This document shows, one piece after another, positions 24,714-32,664 of a DNA stretch of 64,000 nt. Positions within the stretch are counted from its first letter, which is position 1; every line of letters starts with the position of its first letter. Under the pieces are notes generated by a model that saw only the letters and a program-made list of their open reading frames with translations, was not told the DNA's origin and did not search any database. Position numbers and translations under genes: made by a program. The DNA lies in the NCBI GenBank assembly GCA_027658995.1, contig JAQDQK010000001.1, forward strand, positions 372,001 through 436,000. The letters are read 5' to 3'. The stretch comes from Propionibacteriaceae bacterium AM104-82 (lineage in GTDB: Bacteria; Actinomycetota; Actinomycetes; Propionibacteriales; Propionibacteriaceae).

Positions 24714-25499
24714 ATGGTGGCGGTTGCTGAACTCGCAGGTGTGTCGGTCCGACGGGGGAGCGCCGTGCTGCTCAACTCCGTCGAGCTCATAGTCGATGAA
24801 CACGAACGGTGGGTCGTCATCGGACCCAACGGCGCGGGCAAGACCACCCTCCTGCAACTGCTGGGCGCCCAGCTCTACCCGAGCGACGGCGTCGTCGGCC
24901 TGCTCGGCGAGGTCGTCGGCGCGGTGGACGTGTTCGAGCTCCGCCCCCGGATCGGGCTCAGCTCCTCCGCATTCGCCGAGCGGATCCCCGCGGGCGAGCG
25001 CGTCCGCGACGTGGTGCTGTCGGCCGCCTACGCCGTCGTCGGTCGGTGGCGCGAGGACTACGACGAGTACGACCTCGACCGCGCGAACCAGTTGCTCGCC
25101 TCGCTTCGCATCGACCAACTCGCCGACCGCACCTTCGGCACCCTGAGTGAGGGGGAGCGCAAGCGCGTCCAGATCGCCCGCGCCCTGATGACCGACCCCG
25201 AACTGCTGCTGCTGGACGAGCCGGCGAGCGGGCTGGACCTCGCGGGCCGGGAGGCGCTGATCGACACCCTTTCGTCGATCTGCCTTGACCCCGCCTCTCC
25301 CGCCACCGTGCTGGTGACCCACCACGTGGAGGAGATCCCCGAGGGCATCACGCACGCGCTGCTCCTGAACGAGGGAAGCGTTGTCGCGGCGGGTCCCGTC
25401 GAGCTTGTCCTGACCTCAGAGAATCTGAGCACCACCTTCGGCCTACCCTTGAGTGTGGAGCTCCGCGACGGACGTTGGAGCGCCAGGAGTCGACGATGA
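24714..25499 (+). CDS. Orphan ABC transporter ATP-binding protein
   Basis: The 261-residue protein is a complete ABC nucleotide-binding domain: Walker A GPNGAGKTTLLQLL near residue 36, a signature variant LSEGERKRVQIARAL near 143, Walker B LLLLDEPASGLD and the switch histidine in VLVTHHVEEIP. No membrane permease gene adjoins it. Single ATPases of this kind resemble the ModF/YlmA-like group, which may act outside transport. Its TGA overlaps the ATG of the NfeD gene (ATGA), so the ATPase is translationally tied to the NfeD-SPFH membrane pair. That link is more likely a clue to function than any named substrate. Confidence 0.88.
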   Translation: MVAVAELAGVSVRRGSAVLLNSVELIVDEHERWVVIGPNGAGKTTLLQLLGAQLYPSDGVVGLLGEVVGAVDVFELRPRIGLSSSAFAERIPAGERVRDVVLSAAYAVVGRWREDYDEYDLDRANQLLASLRIDQLADRTFGTLSEGERKRVQIARALMTDPELLLLDEPASGLDLAGREALIDTLSSICLDPASPATVLVTHHVEEIPEGITHALLLNEGSVVAAGPVELVLTSENLSTTFGLPLSVELRDGRWSARSRR

Positions 25500-25972
25500 A
25501 CGAGTTCATGACGTGGGTGCGCGAGCATCTGTGGGCCGCCTGGGGCGTGCTCGCGCTCGGGCTCGCCGCCGCTGAACTCTTCACCCTTGACCTGACCCTC
25601 CTGATGCTCGCCTCCGGCGCCGCGATGGGCGGCGTCACGGCGTTGATCTTCCCGGGGCTGATCTGGCTGCAGGTGCTCGTCGCCATCGTGACGGCGTTCT
25701 GCACGTTGTTCCTGCTGCGCCCGACGCTGCTCGCAAAGGTCCGTAACGCACCCGGTTACCGCTCCTCGCTCGACAAGCTTGTCGGGTCCGCTGGGGTGGC
25801 CACCGCCGCCGTCACCGGCTCCGCAGGCGAGGTCAAGGTCGACGGCCAGGTGTGGGAGGCCCGCTCCTACGACGCGTCCGTCCCGATCTCCGCAGGAGAG
25901 GCCATCGAGGTGTTCGGCCTCGACGGCATCACGCTCATCGTCTATCCCACGTCGAAGCCGCTCAGCCGCTAG
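25496..25972 (+). CDS. NfeD-like membrane protein (short form)
   Basis: The 158-residue protein has a short N-terminal helix, two or three membrane helices (about residues 12-75) and a C-terminal OB-fold domain (about 85-155) with LVGSAGVATAAV, GEVKVDGQVWEARS and AGEAIEVFGLDGITLIVYP. This is the short NfeD (YbbJ/QmcB) type, which partners with SPFH proteins in membrane-domain organisation. It overlaps the ABC ATPase by four bases and is followed nine bases later by an SPFH gene. ATG 25496 is chosen because of the overlap and the family start. Confidence 0.88.
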   Translation: MNEFMTWVREHLWAAWGVLALGLAAAELFTLDLTLLMLASGAAMGGVTALIFPGLIWLQVLVAIVTAFCTLFLLRPTLLAKVRNAPGYRSSLDKLVGSAGVATAAVTGSAGEVKVDGQVWEARSYDASVPISAGEAIEVFGLDGITLIVYPTSKPLSR

Positions 25973-25981
25973 GAGGCAGCC

Positions 25982-27184
25982 ATGCCAGATCCCACATTGA
26001 TCCTCGTCATCGTGCTTGCGGTGGTGTTGGTGCTCGCGCTCGCCGCGACGCTGAAGATCATCAGGCAACAGCAGGTGGCCCTCGTGGAGCGGCTCGGCAA
26101 GTTCCGCAAGGCGCTCGAGCCCGGCCCGCACCTGGTCATCCCGTTCTTCGACCAGATCCGCTACACCCTCGACATGCGCGAGCAGGTCGTCCCCTTCCCT
26201 CCCCAGGGCGTGATCACTGAAGACAACCTGATGGTGTCGATCGATTCGGTCATCTACTTCCAGGTCGTCGACCCGGTGCGAGCCGCGTACGAGGCGCAGA
26301 ACTACCGCGCCGCGATCGAGCAGCTCACCATGACGACGCTGCGCAACATCATCGGCGGCATGGACCTCGAGGCGGCACTGACCTCGCGCGAGGAGATCAA
26401 CCAGCGGCTTCGCGCCGTCCTCGATGAGGCCACCGGCAAGTGGGGCATCAAGGTCAACCGCGTCGAGCTGCGCGCCATCGAGCCGCCGCCCACCATCCGC
26501 GACGCGATGGAGAAGGGCGCCCGCGCCGAGCGCGACAAGCGCGCCCAGATCCTGCTCGCCGAGGGCCAGCGGCAGTCCCAGATCCTGTCGGCGGGCGGCG
26601 ACCGCGAGGCCGCGATCCTCCGGGCCCAGGGCGAGCGCGAGGCACAGGTGCTGCGCGCCCAGGCGGACAGGCAGGCCCAGATGCTGCGCGCCGAGGGCGA
26701 GGCGCAGGCCATCTCGACCGTGTTCGGCGCCATCCACGCCGCCGAGCCCGACCAGGCGCTGCTCGCCTACCAGTACATGCAGATGATGCCGAAGCTCGCC
26801 CAGGGCGACGCGAACAAGGTGTGGATCGTGCCGTCGGAGCTCAACGACGCGCTCAAGGGCCTCGGGCAGGTCACCAACATGCCCGAGGTGCGCGACTACG
26901 TCTCGCAGGCCACCAAGAAGTTCGCGGCCCCCGACAAGGTCGACGTGCACGCCGAGATTGAGCAGCAGGCCGAGCGGGACCGCGAGCGGTCGAACGAGAC
27001 GGTCGAGAAGGCCATCGCCGACGCGCAGTCGTTGGAGAAGTCCACCGGTCGCCGCGGCGCGGGCGCCCTGCCTCCGGCGCTCGGCCAGCCGCCGGTTCAG
27101 CCGCCCGCGGCGCCCCCCGTGCAGCAGGGCATCGAGTTCGAGGAACGGCCGCCGTGGCAGCCTAACCAGCCGAACCAGCCCTAG
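25982..27184 (+). CDS. SPFH/Band 7 membrane protein (paraslipin, QmcA-like)
   Basis: The 400-residue protein has an N-terminal membrane helix (about residues 5-25), an SPFH domain with QQQVALVERLGKFRK near 30, a coiled-coil region in which AxGxRxAxxLRAxGExxA units recur (about 175-245), a WIVPSELNDALKGLG end, and a Pro/Gln-rich C-terminal tail of about 45 residues. Such stomatin-like proteins form large rings on the membrane and are thought to scaffold proteases or other complexes. A GGAGGCAG ribosome site precedes the ATG. The upstream NfeD gene is the usual partner. Its TAG stop lies in a CTAG shared with the stop of the convergent transporter gene. Confidence 0.9.
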   Translation: MPDPTLILVIVLAVVLVLALAATLKIIRQQQVALVERLGKFRKALEPGPHLVIPFFDQIRYTLDMREQVVPFPPQGVITEDNLMVSIDSVIYFQVVDPVRAAYEAQNYRAAIEQLTMTTLRNIIGGMDLEAALTSREEINQRLRAVLDEATGKWGIKVNRVELRAIEPPPTIRDAMEKGARAERDKRAQILLAEGQRQSQILSAGGDREAAILRAQGEREAQVLRAQADRQAQMLRAEGEAQAISTVFGAIHAAEPDQALLAYQYMQMMPKLAQGDANKVWIVPSELNDALKGLGQVTNMPEVRDYVSQATKKFAAPDKVDVHAEIEQQAERDRERSNETVEKAIADAQSLEKSTGRRGAGALPPALGQPPVQPPAAPPVQQGIEFEERPPWQPNQPNQP

Positions 27185-28161
27185 CCCTCGTCGGTCGCGG
27201 TCCCTTCGGGGGCCTCTGACCGCAGCCGACCTGCAAGCACCGAACTGACGATCAACTGGGCCTGGTGGTACAGCATCAGCGGGATCACCAGGACGCTGAC
27301 GATCGGACCGCTGAACAGCACGCTCGCCATCGGCACGCCGGTGGCGAGCGATTTCTTGGTGCCGCAGAACAGCAGCGCGATCCGGTCGCCGCGCGGGAAG
27401 CCGAGCCACCCGCCGACGTGCCAGGTGAGCCAGAACATCAGCGCAAGCAGCACCGTGACGATCACCACGACCGTCAGCAGGTCCTGGAGTTGCAGTTGGC
27501 GCCACACGCCCGAGATGCGCAGGTCGGAGAAGGCCCCGTAGACGATCAGGCAGATGATCGCCTGGTCGAGGTAGCGGAGCCTGGCCTTGTGTTTCGCCAT
27601 GAACTTCGCCGTCGCGAAGCGCGAGAGTTGGCCGAGGAAGAACGGCAGCAGCAGTTGGATCACGACGTCCATCAACTGCCCGAACCCGATGCTGCCGCCG
27701 CCCGCGTCGGGGATCATCAGCATCACGAGCAGCGGGGTGAACACGACCCCGAGCACGTTCGACGCCGTCGCGGAGACCATGGCGGAGGCCACGTTGCCGC
27801 CCGCGAGCGAGGTGAACGTGATCGACGACTGCACCGTCGACGGCACCAGGCACAGGAACACCAGGCCCATCCGGATCGGGTCGGTCGCCGCCCAGTCGGG
27901 CAGCCACATCATGGGAATCGCGATCAGCGGATAGATCACGAACGTCGTGGCGAGGATCGCCAGGTGCAGTTTCCAGTTCCGGAGCCCGGCGAGCGACTCG
28001 GCCGCAGAGAGGCGGGCGCCGTAGCCGAAGAACAGCACGAAGATGCCCACCTTCGTGACGATGTCGAGCACCTCACCCGAGCGGCCGCCGACCGGCAGCA
28101 GCAGCCCAAGCGCGAGGGCGCCCAGGATGGCCATCACGTTCGGGTCGAGCTTGAGCTTCAA
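27181..28161 (-). CDS. Bile acid:sodium symporter-like (SBF) family transporter
   Basis: The 326-residue protein has about ten membrane helices and the SBF-like (YfeH/PSE) pattern: FVLFFGYGARLSA near 43, LVPSTVQSSITFTSLAGGN near 110, where the Gln and Ser residues mark the first crossover, and CGTKKSLATGVPMASVLF near 265. Substrates of this branch are not established; bile acids are unlikely and organic anions or precursors are possible. The start is a TTG whose bases overlap the stop of the PabB-PabC gene (TTGA), so it is co-translated with folate synthesis. The 3' end overlaps the convergent SPFH gene by four bases. Confidence 0.85.
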   Translation of the reverse strand: MKLKLDPNVMAILGALALGLLLPVGGRSGEVLDIVTKVGIFVLFFGYGARLSAAESLAGLRNWKLHLAILATTFVIYPLIAIPMMWLPDWAATDPIRMGLVFLCLVPSTVQSSITFTSLAGGNVASAMVSATASNVLGVVFTPLLVMLMIPDAGGGSIGFGQLMDVVIQLLLPFFLGQLSRFATAKFMAKHKARLRYLDQAIICLIVYGAFSDLRISGVWRQLQLQDLLTVVVIVTVLLALMFWLTWHVGGWLGFPRGDRIALLFCGTKKSLATGVPMASVLFSGPIVSVLVIPLMLYHQAQLIVSSVLAGRLRSEAPEGTATDEG

Positions 28162-29825
28162 CGGGGCTCCTCCAAGCGGGCGTCGAGTACGCCCTGGACG
28201 GCGTTGGTGACGACGATCCGGTGGGCGCGGCGGAACTGGTCGAGGCTCAGTTCGGCCTCCACGACCCGATCGGCGCCGAGCGGGCTCGGATCGGCGAGCA
28301 GCGCGGCGCGTTGCACGCCAGGCAGCAGGCCGAGGGTCGCGGGAGGCGTCACCCAGGTGCCATCCACCAGCGCAAACACGTTACACCTGCCGCCCTCGAG
28401 TACCCGACCGGCCTCGTCGAAGCCGATGGTGTCGAACGCCCCGACGGCGACGGCCCGCCGCCAGGCGTGATCGAGCGCCGCACGGTCGTCGGTCTTCATC
28501 TCGGCGTGCGGGCCGGGGTGCCACGCGGCGTCGGCAAGCAGCAGCGTGACGGTCCCTTCCTCCCGCTCCAGCGGGCGCCTGGTGACGGTGACCGCGCCGT
28601 CGGGTGCCACGTCGACGCCGACCCGCCAGTCGCCCGGAGGTGTGCCCGCGACCGCGTCGTCGATCACCCCGTCGACCGACGGGAAGCAGAGCCGGGCCGC
28701 CGCGGCGGCCAGACGCTGTGCGTGGAGGGCCGCAAGCGGCGCCTCGCCGTCGACGACGCGGAGGGCCTCCTTCAGCGAGGGTTGAGCGGCGAACCGCGCC
28801 TTCAGCAGCGACTCCGCCCACTCGTCCGCGGCGACGCTGTCGGCGACGATGCCGGAGCCGACCCCCAGCGTGGCGGCGCCGTTCCCGTCGACCTCAACGG
28901 TGCGGATCGCGACGCTAAGGCTGAGCCCGTCGGGGTCGAGCAGTCCGAGGCTGCCGGTGTAGGTGCCGCGGGGGGATGCCTCGGTGGCGTCGATGAGGCC
29001 CATGCTGGACAGCTTCGGGGCTCCGGTGATGGATCCGCAGGGGAAGACGGCGCGCAGCACGTCGCCCGTGGTGATGCCGGGGGCCAGCGTGGCCTGCACG
29101 GTGCTCGTCAACTGCCACAGCGACCCGACCCGCTCGACGTCGAACAGGCTCGGCACCGCGACCGTGCCGGGGACGGCGACCCGGCTCAGGTCGTTGCGCA
29201 GCAGGTCGACGATCATCAGGTTCTCGGCCCTGTTCTTGGGGTCGGCCCGCAGGAAGCCGCGCGGCGCCTCGGCGGGCGCGGTGCCCTTCATGGGGCGGGC
29301 CGTGACGAGGCGGTCGCGCACCCGGAGGAACAGTTCGGGGGAGAGGCTGAGCAGCCACGACGGCGCGGGCTCCGGCAGGTGCGCGAGCACCCCGAACTCG
29401 GCGGGCTGGCGCTGTCTCAATTGCAGGTAGGCGCCGACGGGGTCGCCCTCGAGGCGGCCTCGCATCCGGAACGTGTAGTTGACCTGGTAGCTCTGCCCGG
29501 AGGCGATGGCCTCCTGCAGTTGCGCGACCGCGCGGGCGTGCTTCGCCTCGTCGATGTCGGGAGCGAGGCCGGTGATCCGGCCAGGGGAGCCCTCGGGCAG
29601 GGACGTCGGGATCGACTGGTGGGCGAACCAGTACAGCCCCACCGTTGCGCCGGTGCCCGCCTCGTAGGGGAGCCATGCGAAGCACCGCCACCCGTTGGCC
29701 CAGCCGTCCGCGAGGTGCTCGTCGACGGCCTCGATGGGGACCCGGTCCACGCGGCGGAGGTCGCTCAACATCAGGAGTCGACCGGCCCGCGCATCGTCGA
29801 GCAGCACGAAGGGCCGGGTAGTCAT
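28158..29825 (-). CDS. pabB: Aminodeoxychorismate synthase component I fused to aminodeoxychorismate lyase
   Basis: The 555-residue protein joins two enzymes of 4-aminobenzoate (folate) synthesis. Residues 1 to about 340 are a chorismate-binding domain with QSYQVNYTFRMRG, ARPMKGTAP and ITGAPKLSSM; the lysine in the PxKGT motif marks aminodeoxychorismate synthase, since anthranilate synthase has alanine there. Residues about 345-555 are a class IV aminotransferase fold, with HAEMKTDDR supplying the likely pyridoxal lysine and EGGRCNVF near 475. The glutamine amidotransferase PabA is not in the window and must come from elsewhere. Its ATG and the start of the divergent spoU gene are 23 bases apart around one palindrome. 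Confidence 0.92.
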   Translation of the reverse strand: MTTRPFVLLDDARAGRLLMLSDLRRVDRVPIEAVDEHLADGWANGWRCFAWLPYEAGTGATVGLYWFAHQSIPTSLPEGSPGRITGLAPDIDEAKHARAVAQLQEAIASGQSYQVNYTFRMRGRLEGDPVGAYLQLRQRQPAEFGVLAHLPEPAPSWLLSLSPELFLRVRDRLVTARPMKGTAPAEAPRGFLRADPKNRAENLMIVDLLRNDLSRVAVPGTVAVPSLFDVERVGSLWQLTSTVQATLAPGITTGDVLRAVFPCGSITGAPKLSSMGLIDATEASPRGTYTGSLGLLDPDGLSLSVAIRTVEVDGNGAATLGVGSGIVADSVAADEWAESLLKARFAAQPSLKEALRVVDGEAPLAALHAQRLAAAAARLCFPSVDGVIDDAVAGTPPGDWRVGVDVAPDGAVTVTRRPLEREEGTVTLLLADAAWHPGPHAEMKTDDRAALDHAWRRAVAVGAFDTIGFDEAGRVLEGGRCNVFALVDGTWVTPPATLGLLPGVQRAALLADPSPLGADRVVEAELSLDQFRRAHRIVVTNAVQGVLDARLEEPR

Positions 29826-29832
29826 GGCGGCA

Positions 29833-29842
29833 AGGCTAGCCT
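29833..29842. promoter_or_regulatory. Shared palindrome AGGCTAGCCT with opposed -10 boxes
   Basis: AGGCTAGCCT is a perfect 10-bp palindrome. Read either way it contains TAGCCT: on the plus strand (29837-29842) six bases before the spoU GTG at 29849, and on the minus strand (29838 to 29833) seven bases before the pabB ATG at 29825. The two promoters therefore overlap in their -10 boxes and cannot both be occupied by polymerase at once. Confidence 0.6.
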
Positions 29843-29848
29843 GGGGCG

Positions 29849-30622
29849 GTGCTGATCGAGGTGGACGACCGAACCGATCCGCGCCTGCGCGACTTCGCGG
29901 GGCTGCGTGACGCCCAGTTGCGCCGCGACGAGGACCGGTTCATCGCCGAGGGGCTGAAGATCATCGAGCGCTCCTTCGCCGCCGGTTGCGCCCCACGCGC
30001 CATGCTGCTGCAGCCGCGGTGGCTGGACGGCCTCGCGCCGCTGCTCGACGCCTGGCCGGACGTGCCGGTCTACGTCGGCAGCGAGGCGCTGATCGAGCAG
30101 GTGAGCGGCTTCCACGTGCACCGCGGCGCGCTCGGCTCCTTCGAGCGGCCACGGGAGGCGAGCCTCGAGGAGTTGACGGCGGGGCGACGGCTGATCGTGT
30201 GCGAGGACATCGTCGACCACGCCAACCTCGGCGCGATCATCCGGGTGGCAGCGGGGCTCGGCTGGGACGGACTGCTCGTCTCTGCAGGCTCGGCCGACCC
30301 GCTGTACCGGCGCGCCATCAAGGCGTCGATGGGCGCCTCGCTCGAACTCCCGTGGCGCCGGATGACAGGCGACGACGAGTTGGGCGCGCTGCGCGAGGCT
30401 GGCTTCCGCCTGGTCGCGGCGACGCTGGCTCCCGGGTCCGTCCCGCTGGGCGGCTACCGCCCGGGCGAGCGGATCGCGCTGCTGCTCGGCAGCGAGGGTC
30501 CGGGCCTGAGCGAGGCATGGCAGCAGGCCGCCGACGACAGGGTCACCATCGAGATGACCGACCGGGTCGACTCGCTCAACGTCGCGACGGCCGCCGCGAT
30601 CCTGGGCTACGCGCTGCGCTGA
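29849..30622 (+). CDS. TrmH/SpoU-family RNA 2'-O-methyltransferase
   Basis: The 257-residue protein has an N-terminal substrate-binding domain (about residues 1-95, DRFIAEGLKIIER) and a C-terminal SPOUT domain with the deep-knot motifs: NLGAIIRVAAGLGWDG near 130, LLLGSEGPGL near 211, and DSLNVATAAAILGYALR at the end. These enzymes methylate ribose 2'-OH groups of rRNA or tRNA; the target nucleotide cannot be told from sequence alone. The start is a GTG with a TAGCCT box six bases before it and no ribosome site, so a leaderless message is likely. It is divergent from the folate gene. Confidence 0.9.
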   Translation: MLIEVDDRTDPRLRDFAGLRDAQLRRDEDRFIAEGLKIIERSFAAGCAPRAMLLQPRWLDGLAPLLDAWPDVPVYVGSEALIEQVSGFHVHRGALGSFERPREASLEELTAGRRLIVCEDIVDHANLGAIIRVAAGLGWDGLLVSAGSADPLYRRAIKASMGASLELPWRRMTGDDELGALREAGFRLVAATLAPGSVPLGGYRPGERIALLLGSEGPGLSEAWQQAADDRVTIEMTDRVDSLNVATAAAILGYALR

Positions 30623-30626
30623 CCGC

Positions 30627-31922
30627 TCAGGCGGGCGCTGCTGCCTCGTCGTCGTGCGGTTCGTGCGTGGTGACCCACAGCCAACTGCTCACGGCAAGCC
30701 CGATGAGCAGCAGCACCGCCGTCAACCAGAACGGCCACGACCGGTTCATGCTGGAGAGCCACCCGGAGAACCAGCCGAACGGTGCGGCGACCAGCATCAC
30801 GCAGGTGCGCTGGATCGCCATCACCCGGGAACGCTCCTGGCGGTCGACGTGCAGCGCGACCAGGGACTCGGCGAGCATGAAGAGGATGCCCGAGCCGAAC
30901 GCGTCGAGAAGCAGGCAGCCGGCGAGCATCAGGTAGGTCTCTAGGGTCGCGGCGCCCGCTGGCACCGGCACCAACAGCAGCAGCACCTGCCCCGCAAGGT
31001 AGACCGCGAAGCCGAGCTGGGTGGGCCGCTTCAGGTTGTGGCCGCCGGTCAGCAGCGGGATCACGGTGAAGAAGAACAGCATCGACAGCAGCGAGCGCAC
31101 CATCGGGAAGTACGGCAGCAGGTCGTCGGGAACGCCGAGCCGGGTGTTGATGGCGACCTGCCAGAAGGTCCCGGTCACGAGGGTGACGGCGGCCACGATC
31201 GCCGAGATGCTCAGCGAGAACAGCGTTCCCTTGGAGCGCAGGATCAGGCCGAGCACGCCCCGGTAGCCCTTGAGGACCCTCCACAGGCTGACGCCGCGCA
31301 GTTGCGCCTTGCGCTGCTCGCCGACGGCGGTCTCCTTGGAGTAGCGCCAGAGCAGGTAGACCTTCGCGGTCATCACCACGAAGGCGTTGAGATACAGGAT
31401 CCGCACCGCGGGCTCGAGGCCCATCCGGGAGACGAGCAGCGCGGCGATCGGCGCGAAGATCGCCGACATGTCCGCCGCGACCTTGACAAGGGAGTAGACG
31501 TGCGGGATCTGGCGCCGGTCGACGTCCTCGACGAGCAGGCAGTCCCAGGAGTTCTGGGTGATCTGCCAGGCACCGTTGATCAGCGAGGCGACCAGGAACC
31601 ACCAGAAGTTCTGTGCGAACGCCCAGATCAGGCAGGGAAGAGACCAGGCGATCAGGTCGAAGATCGCGGTGGTGTTCCTGCGCCCCAGTTTGTCGGTGAT
31701 GGCGCCGCTCAGCAGGCCGAAGACGACCTGGGACAGCGTCGAGATGGTGGCGAGCAGGCCGATCTCGGAGTCGTTGAGCCCAAGGGCCAACATGAACACC
31801 GATGCGTAGGGCAGCACCAGGGCCATCGACAGGCCCCACATGGGTTCGGTGTACACGCTGGCACGCCCGTTCCCGCGTAGCGAGAGCAGCGTGCCGAGCA
31901 GCCCGTTGCGGGCTCTCTGCAT
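30627..31922 (-). CDS. Major facilitator superfamily transporter
   Basis: The 431-residue protein has 12 predicted membrane helices, with the MFS loop 2-3 signature GAITDKLGRRNTTAI near residue 72. Charged cytoplasmic loops and a short acidic C-terminus (HEPHDDEAAAPA) fit an inward-facing arrangement. Substrate is unknown and no neighbouring enzyme suggests one; the deformylase gene 37 bases upstream is unrelated. AGGA lies about seven bases before the ATG. It converges on spoU with a 4-base gap. Confidence 0.85.
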   Translation of the reverse strand: MQRARNGLLGTLLSLRGNGRASVYTEPMWGLSMALVLPYASVFMLALGLNDSEIGLLATISTLSQVVFGLLSGAITDKLGRRNTTAIFDLIAWSLPCLIWAFAQNFWWFLVASLINGAWQITQNSWDCLLVEDVDRRQIPHVYSLVKVAADMSAIFAPIAALLVSRMGLEPAVRILYLNAFVVMTAKVYLLWRYSKETAVGEQRKAQLRGVSLWRVLKGYRGVLGLILRSKGTLFSLSISAIVAAVTLVTGTFWQVAINTRLGVPDDLLPYFPMVRSLLSMLFFFTVIPLLTGGHNLKRPTQLGFAVYLAGQVLLLLVPVPAGAATLETYLMLAGCLLLDAFGSGILFMLAESLVALHVDRQERSRVMAIQRTCVMLVAAPFGWFSGWLSSMNRSWPFWLTAVLLLIGLAVSSWLWVTTHEPHDDEAAAPA

Positions 31923-31959
31923 GGCAATTCCTAGTACTCGGCGGCGCTCCGCGCCGGAC

Positions 31960-32565
31960 TCAGGCCTCCACGGGCTCCGGGGTGGCGATCTTCTTCTTCG
32001 GCGTCACGGGCCAGTCGTCGGGGTAGCGGAACGCCAGTTCCGAGACCTTCTTGTCGAGTTGGCGGCGCGAGCGGGCCGAGAGCCGGTCGCCGAAGACCAT
32101 CCCGTTGAGGTGGTCGGTCTCGTGCTGCAGGCAGCGGGCGAGCAGGCCGGTCCCCGTGACGGTGATGGTGTTGCCGTCGGCGTCCTGGCCGGTGCACGTC
32201 GCGTTGTCGGGGCGCGCGAGGCTCTGGTAGCCGCCGGGGTAGGACAGGCAGCCCTCCTCCGCGGCCTCCAGGTTGCGGTCCTTGCCCTCCGGCAGGCTCA
32301 CCACCGGGTTGCAGACAACGCCGAGCTGGATCCGGTCGTCCGCGTCGGGGCACTCGTAGATGAACACCGCGAGGTCGACGCCGACCTGGGTCGCGGCGAG
32401 CCCGACGCCGTCGGCGGCCCGCATGGTGGCGAACATGTCGCGCACCAGCGCGTGCAGTTCGTCGCCGAAGTCGGTCACCGGACGCGTCTGGGCGTGCATG
32501 ACCGGGGTGCCCCACCGTGTGATGGGCAGGACCTTGCCACCCTTTGTCAGGTCGGCATCGGTCAT
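31960..32565 (-). CDS. def: Peptide deformylase
   Basis: Def removes the formyl group from new protein N-termini. The 201-residue metalloenzyme has all three motifs: GVGLAATQVG near residue 55, EGCLSYPG with the metal-binding cysteine near 108, and the metal site QHETDH near 149-154 (the usual HExxH). The ATG is preceded by GGAGGTTCACC. A C-terminal tail of about 30 residues, rich in Lys, Pro and Val, extends beyond the catalytic fold. It is transcribed from the minus strand before the MFS gene and may share its transcript. Its antibiotic-target role (actinonin) is known for the family. Confidence 0.94.
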   Translation of the reverse strand: MTDADLTKGGKVLPITRWGTPVMHAQTRPVTDFGDELHALVRDMFATMRAADGVGLAATQVGVDLAVFIYECPDADDRIQLGVVCNPVVSLPEGKDRNLEAAEEGCLSYPGGYQSLARPDNATCTGQDADGNTITVTGTGLLARCLQHETDHLNGMVFGDRLSARSRRQLDKKVSELAFRYPDDWPVTPKKKIATPEPVEA

Positions 32566-32664
32566 GGTGAACCTCCATGGGGTTGGGCGTGTGCGGCGAG
32601 GCCAAGTATGCCGCACCGCGTGTGCTGGTCGCCGCCGCATCCCGGGTGCGCAACACTGGCGTCC

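Noticed and set aside
22839..25355. Long minus-strand frames between fabI and the ABC ATPase
   Set aside because: They cover genes with clear family motifs on the plus strand and have no recognisable domains themselves.
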